A stretch of DNA of 64,000 nt from Halohasta litchfieldiae (lineage in GTDB: Archaea; Halobacteriota; Halobacteria; Halobacteriales; Haloferacaceae): positions 2,790,001 through 2,854,000 of the forward strand of contig NZ_CP024845.1 in the NCBI RefSeq assembly GCF_002788215.1. Reading direction: 5' to 3'. Positions 62,865 to 64,000 of the stretch are shown one piece after another. Numbering within the stretch: position 1 is the first letter of the stretch; the number at the start of each line of letters is the position of its first letter. The notes under the pieces were generated by a model, which was not told the DNA's origin, ran no database searches, and saw nothing but the letters and a program-made list of their open reading frames with translations. The position numbers and the translations under genes were made by a program.

Positions 62865-63635
62865 ATGGATGGAGACCGGCGTCGGCTTCTGTTCGGTCTG
62901 GTAGTCGGTTCACTATTGATCGTCAGTGGCGTCGTTCCACAGCCCGTCTTTGGCTCTCCCTACCAGACGAGTGAGCCAGCGCCCTACCTGCATCAGGCCG
63001 TGGCTGAAGACGACAGCCAGTTCCAGAGCCTCGTCGACCTCTATGAGTTCGATCCCGATGACGCGACAGCGGTCGACTCGCTCTCACCGACCGGCCAACT
63101 CGCCGTCGAGCGGACGATTGCCAGCGAGCCAAGCCGTGATGGCTGGCTCCGGTACGAACTCCCGATCTGCAAAGACAGTATGCTCGTCTGTGATTCGGTC
63201 CGGGAGCCGCCAACCGACTTCCAGTACGGCGAGGGGACGCCTGCAGCGGTGTTTACGATCATCGAAGCGGACGGCGACCGGTATCTGTTCCAGACGGGTG
63301 TCCAGAGCGGGACCGGTCTGAGCGACGGACTCGGTGACCAGCCGACGTCGACGTATCTCTGGCTGTTGGGCCTGCTCCCGTTCGGTGTCGTCGTGATCGT
63401 CTCGAACGTGATCAGCGAAAAAACGGGTCGCCGTCGACTGCCCACGCTGTTAACGACCGTCGGGGGTGGACTGCTCGTCGTCGGGATCGCGGTGCCGTAT
63501 CTGACCGTCGCTGGCGTGCTGTCGTACGCCGCAGTTGCGACCCAACTGCTGGTCGGTGTGGTCGGGCTGACGCTGTTGGCTGTCGGTGGGCTCGTCGCCC
63601 AGACCGTCCAGTACGCCGGATCGACCGGGAACTGA
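62865..63635 (+). CDS. Hypothetical exported/membrane protein
   Basis: A 256-residue protein. Residues about 7-25 (LLFGLVVGSLLIVSGVVPQP) form a signal peptide or N-terminal helix, then an acidic extracytoplasmic domain of about 135 residues with two Cys (ELPICKDSMLVCDS), and three C-terminal transmembrane helices (YLWLLGLLPFGVVVIVSNVI, LLVVGIAVPYLTVAGVLSYA, LLVGVVGLTLLAVGGLVAQT). No family recognised. The two Cys, four residues apart plus, could form a disulfide outside the cell. ATG 62865 follows an AT-rich spacer shared with the divergent membrane protein gene. Confidence 0.75.
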   Translation: MDGDRRRLLFGLVVGSLLIVSGVVPQPVFGSPYQTSEPAPYLHQAVAEDDSQFQSLVDLYEFDPDDATAVDSLSPTGQLAVERTIASEPSRDGWLRYELPICKDSMLVCDSVREPPTDFQYGEGTPAAVFTIIEADGDRYLFQTGVQSGTGLSDGLGDQPTSTYLWLLGLLPFGVVVIVSNVISEKTGRRRLPTLLTTVGGGLLVVGIAVPYLTVAGVLSYAAVATQLLVGVVGLTLLAVGGLVAQTVQYAGSTGN

Positions 63636-63665
63636 TTGCCGGCCGACAGGGTTCAAACACTTATA

Positions 63666-63678
63666 TAGGCGGTGTCTA
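63666..63678 (+). promoter_or_regulatory. Near copy of TAGAC-N3-GTCTA operator, before dehydrogenase
   Basis: taggc-ggt-gtcta directly follows the TATA-like ttatata (63661..63667) and lies 15 bases before the ATG at 63693, a place where a bound protein would block transcription start. It differs from the perfect repeat at 55783..55795 at one half-site base. Confidence 0.4.
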
Positions 63679-63692
63679 ACAGTCAGTAGACA

Positions 63693-64000
63693 ATGACTAC
63701 TTCCAGCGGTCGACCCGTCGTACTGGTCACCGGTGCCGCATCCGGGATCGGTTCTGCGACCGCCGAAGCGTTCGCCAATCAGGGGTGGACGGTATATGCG
63801 ACCGATATCGAGTCGACGTTCCCGCCGGCGGTCGAGACCGCCTGTCGGTGTCTCGAACTCGACGTGACCGACCGCGAGCAGTGTCAGGCGGTTGTCGACC
63901 ACGTGCTCGACGAGACAGGACGGATCGATGTGCTGGTCAACAACGCGGGGTTCGCCGTTCCGGGACCGGTCGAAGACGTACCCGTCGAGGCTTCACGACA
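63693..64000 (+). CDS. Short-chain dehydrogenase/reductase (3' end cut by window edge)
   Basis: From ATG 63693 the frame continues to the window end, giving 102 residues without a stop. It has the SDR nucleotide motif VLVTGAASGIGSATAEAFAN (TGxxxGIG) and the NNAG motif in DVLVNNAGFAVPGPVED. The adenine-binding Asp is in ATDIEST, and the strand ends LELDVTDREQCQAV. The catalytic YxxxK lies beyond the window, so specificity is unknown. A TATA-like sequence and a possible operator are immediately upstream. Confidence 0.9.
   Translation, partial: MTTSSGRPVVLVTGAASGIGSATAEAFANQGWTVYATDIESTFPPAVETACRCLELDVTDREQCQAVVDHVLDETGRIDVLVNNAGFAVPGPVEDVPVEASR

Overview
The window is chromosomal DNA of a halophilic archaeon (class Halobacteria). 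The evidence is very acidic proteins, a wealth of GTCGAC hexamers, many twin-arginine lipoprotein signals, GTG starts, ATGA-overlapped operons, and family markers such as HalOD1, DUF106, amphi-Trp, halocyanin, proteasome beta, GTP cyclohydrolase III and an ATP-dependent DNA ligase. I would guess a Halohasta/Halorubrum-type Haloferacales member, with low confidence in the genus.

Region 1 (1 to about 13 kb) is an accessory, surface-polysaccharide island with several AT-rich spacers. It holds a truncated HalOD1 protein, a Gfo/Idh/MocA oxidoreductase, and a minus-strand set (beta-helix Tat lipoprotein, large GT-C-like membrane protein, Wzx-type flippase). A complete 1069-bp insertion sequence with 15-bp inverted repeats and a 9-bp target duplication sits just upstream of that set. 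Next come two paralogous AAC(3)-like acetyltransferases that flank a GT4 glycosyltransferase and a DUF354 protein.

Region 2 (13 to 27 kb) is mostly core: siroheme nitrite/sulfite reductase, tRNA-Lys(TTT), a dCTP deaminase/dUTPase-family protein, aconitase, J-domain and MTH865 proteins, a membrane halocyanin, a cupin and proteasome beta. The tRNA 3' end is duplicated 99 bp downstream, as at an integration scar. A PAS histidine kinase is split inside its receiver domain by an IS200/IS605 element (tnpA plus tnpB); removing 20805..22640 restores the frame exactly.

Region 3 (27 to 33 kb) is a branched-chain amino acid type ABC transporter (permeases, two ATPases). Its convergent substrate-binding protein gene appears circularly permuted: the signal peptide is followed by the C-terminal half, then the N-terminal half. 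It also has an in-frame TAG in the Tat signal.

Region 4 (33 to 64 kb) is dense housekeeping and metabolic DNA: a GCS2-type ligase, a DehI-like protein, DNA ligase, a sensor kinase, acyl-CoA ligase, aldo/keto reductase, adenylate kinase plus a DUF106 insertase, PurM, an aldehyde dehydrogenase/acetolactate-synthase-like operon, a TraB plus M50 protease operon, a bifunctional-nuclease-family protein, a thioesterase, UPF0173, OsmC and a HAD phosphatase. A last cluster holds GTP cyclohydrolase III, a dehydrogenase, a PTPS-like protein lacking the usual catalytic cysteine, a methyltransferase, a glycosyltransferase and a CDP-alcohol phosphotransferase. The window ends inside a short-chain dehydrogenase gene.

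All family names come from motif recognition and memory; no database search was possible.
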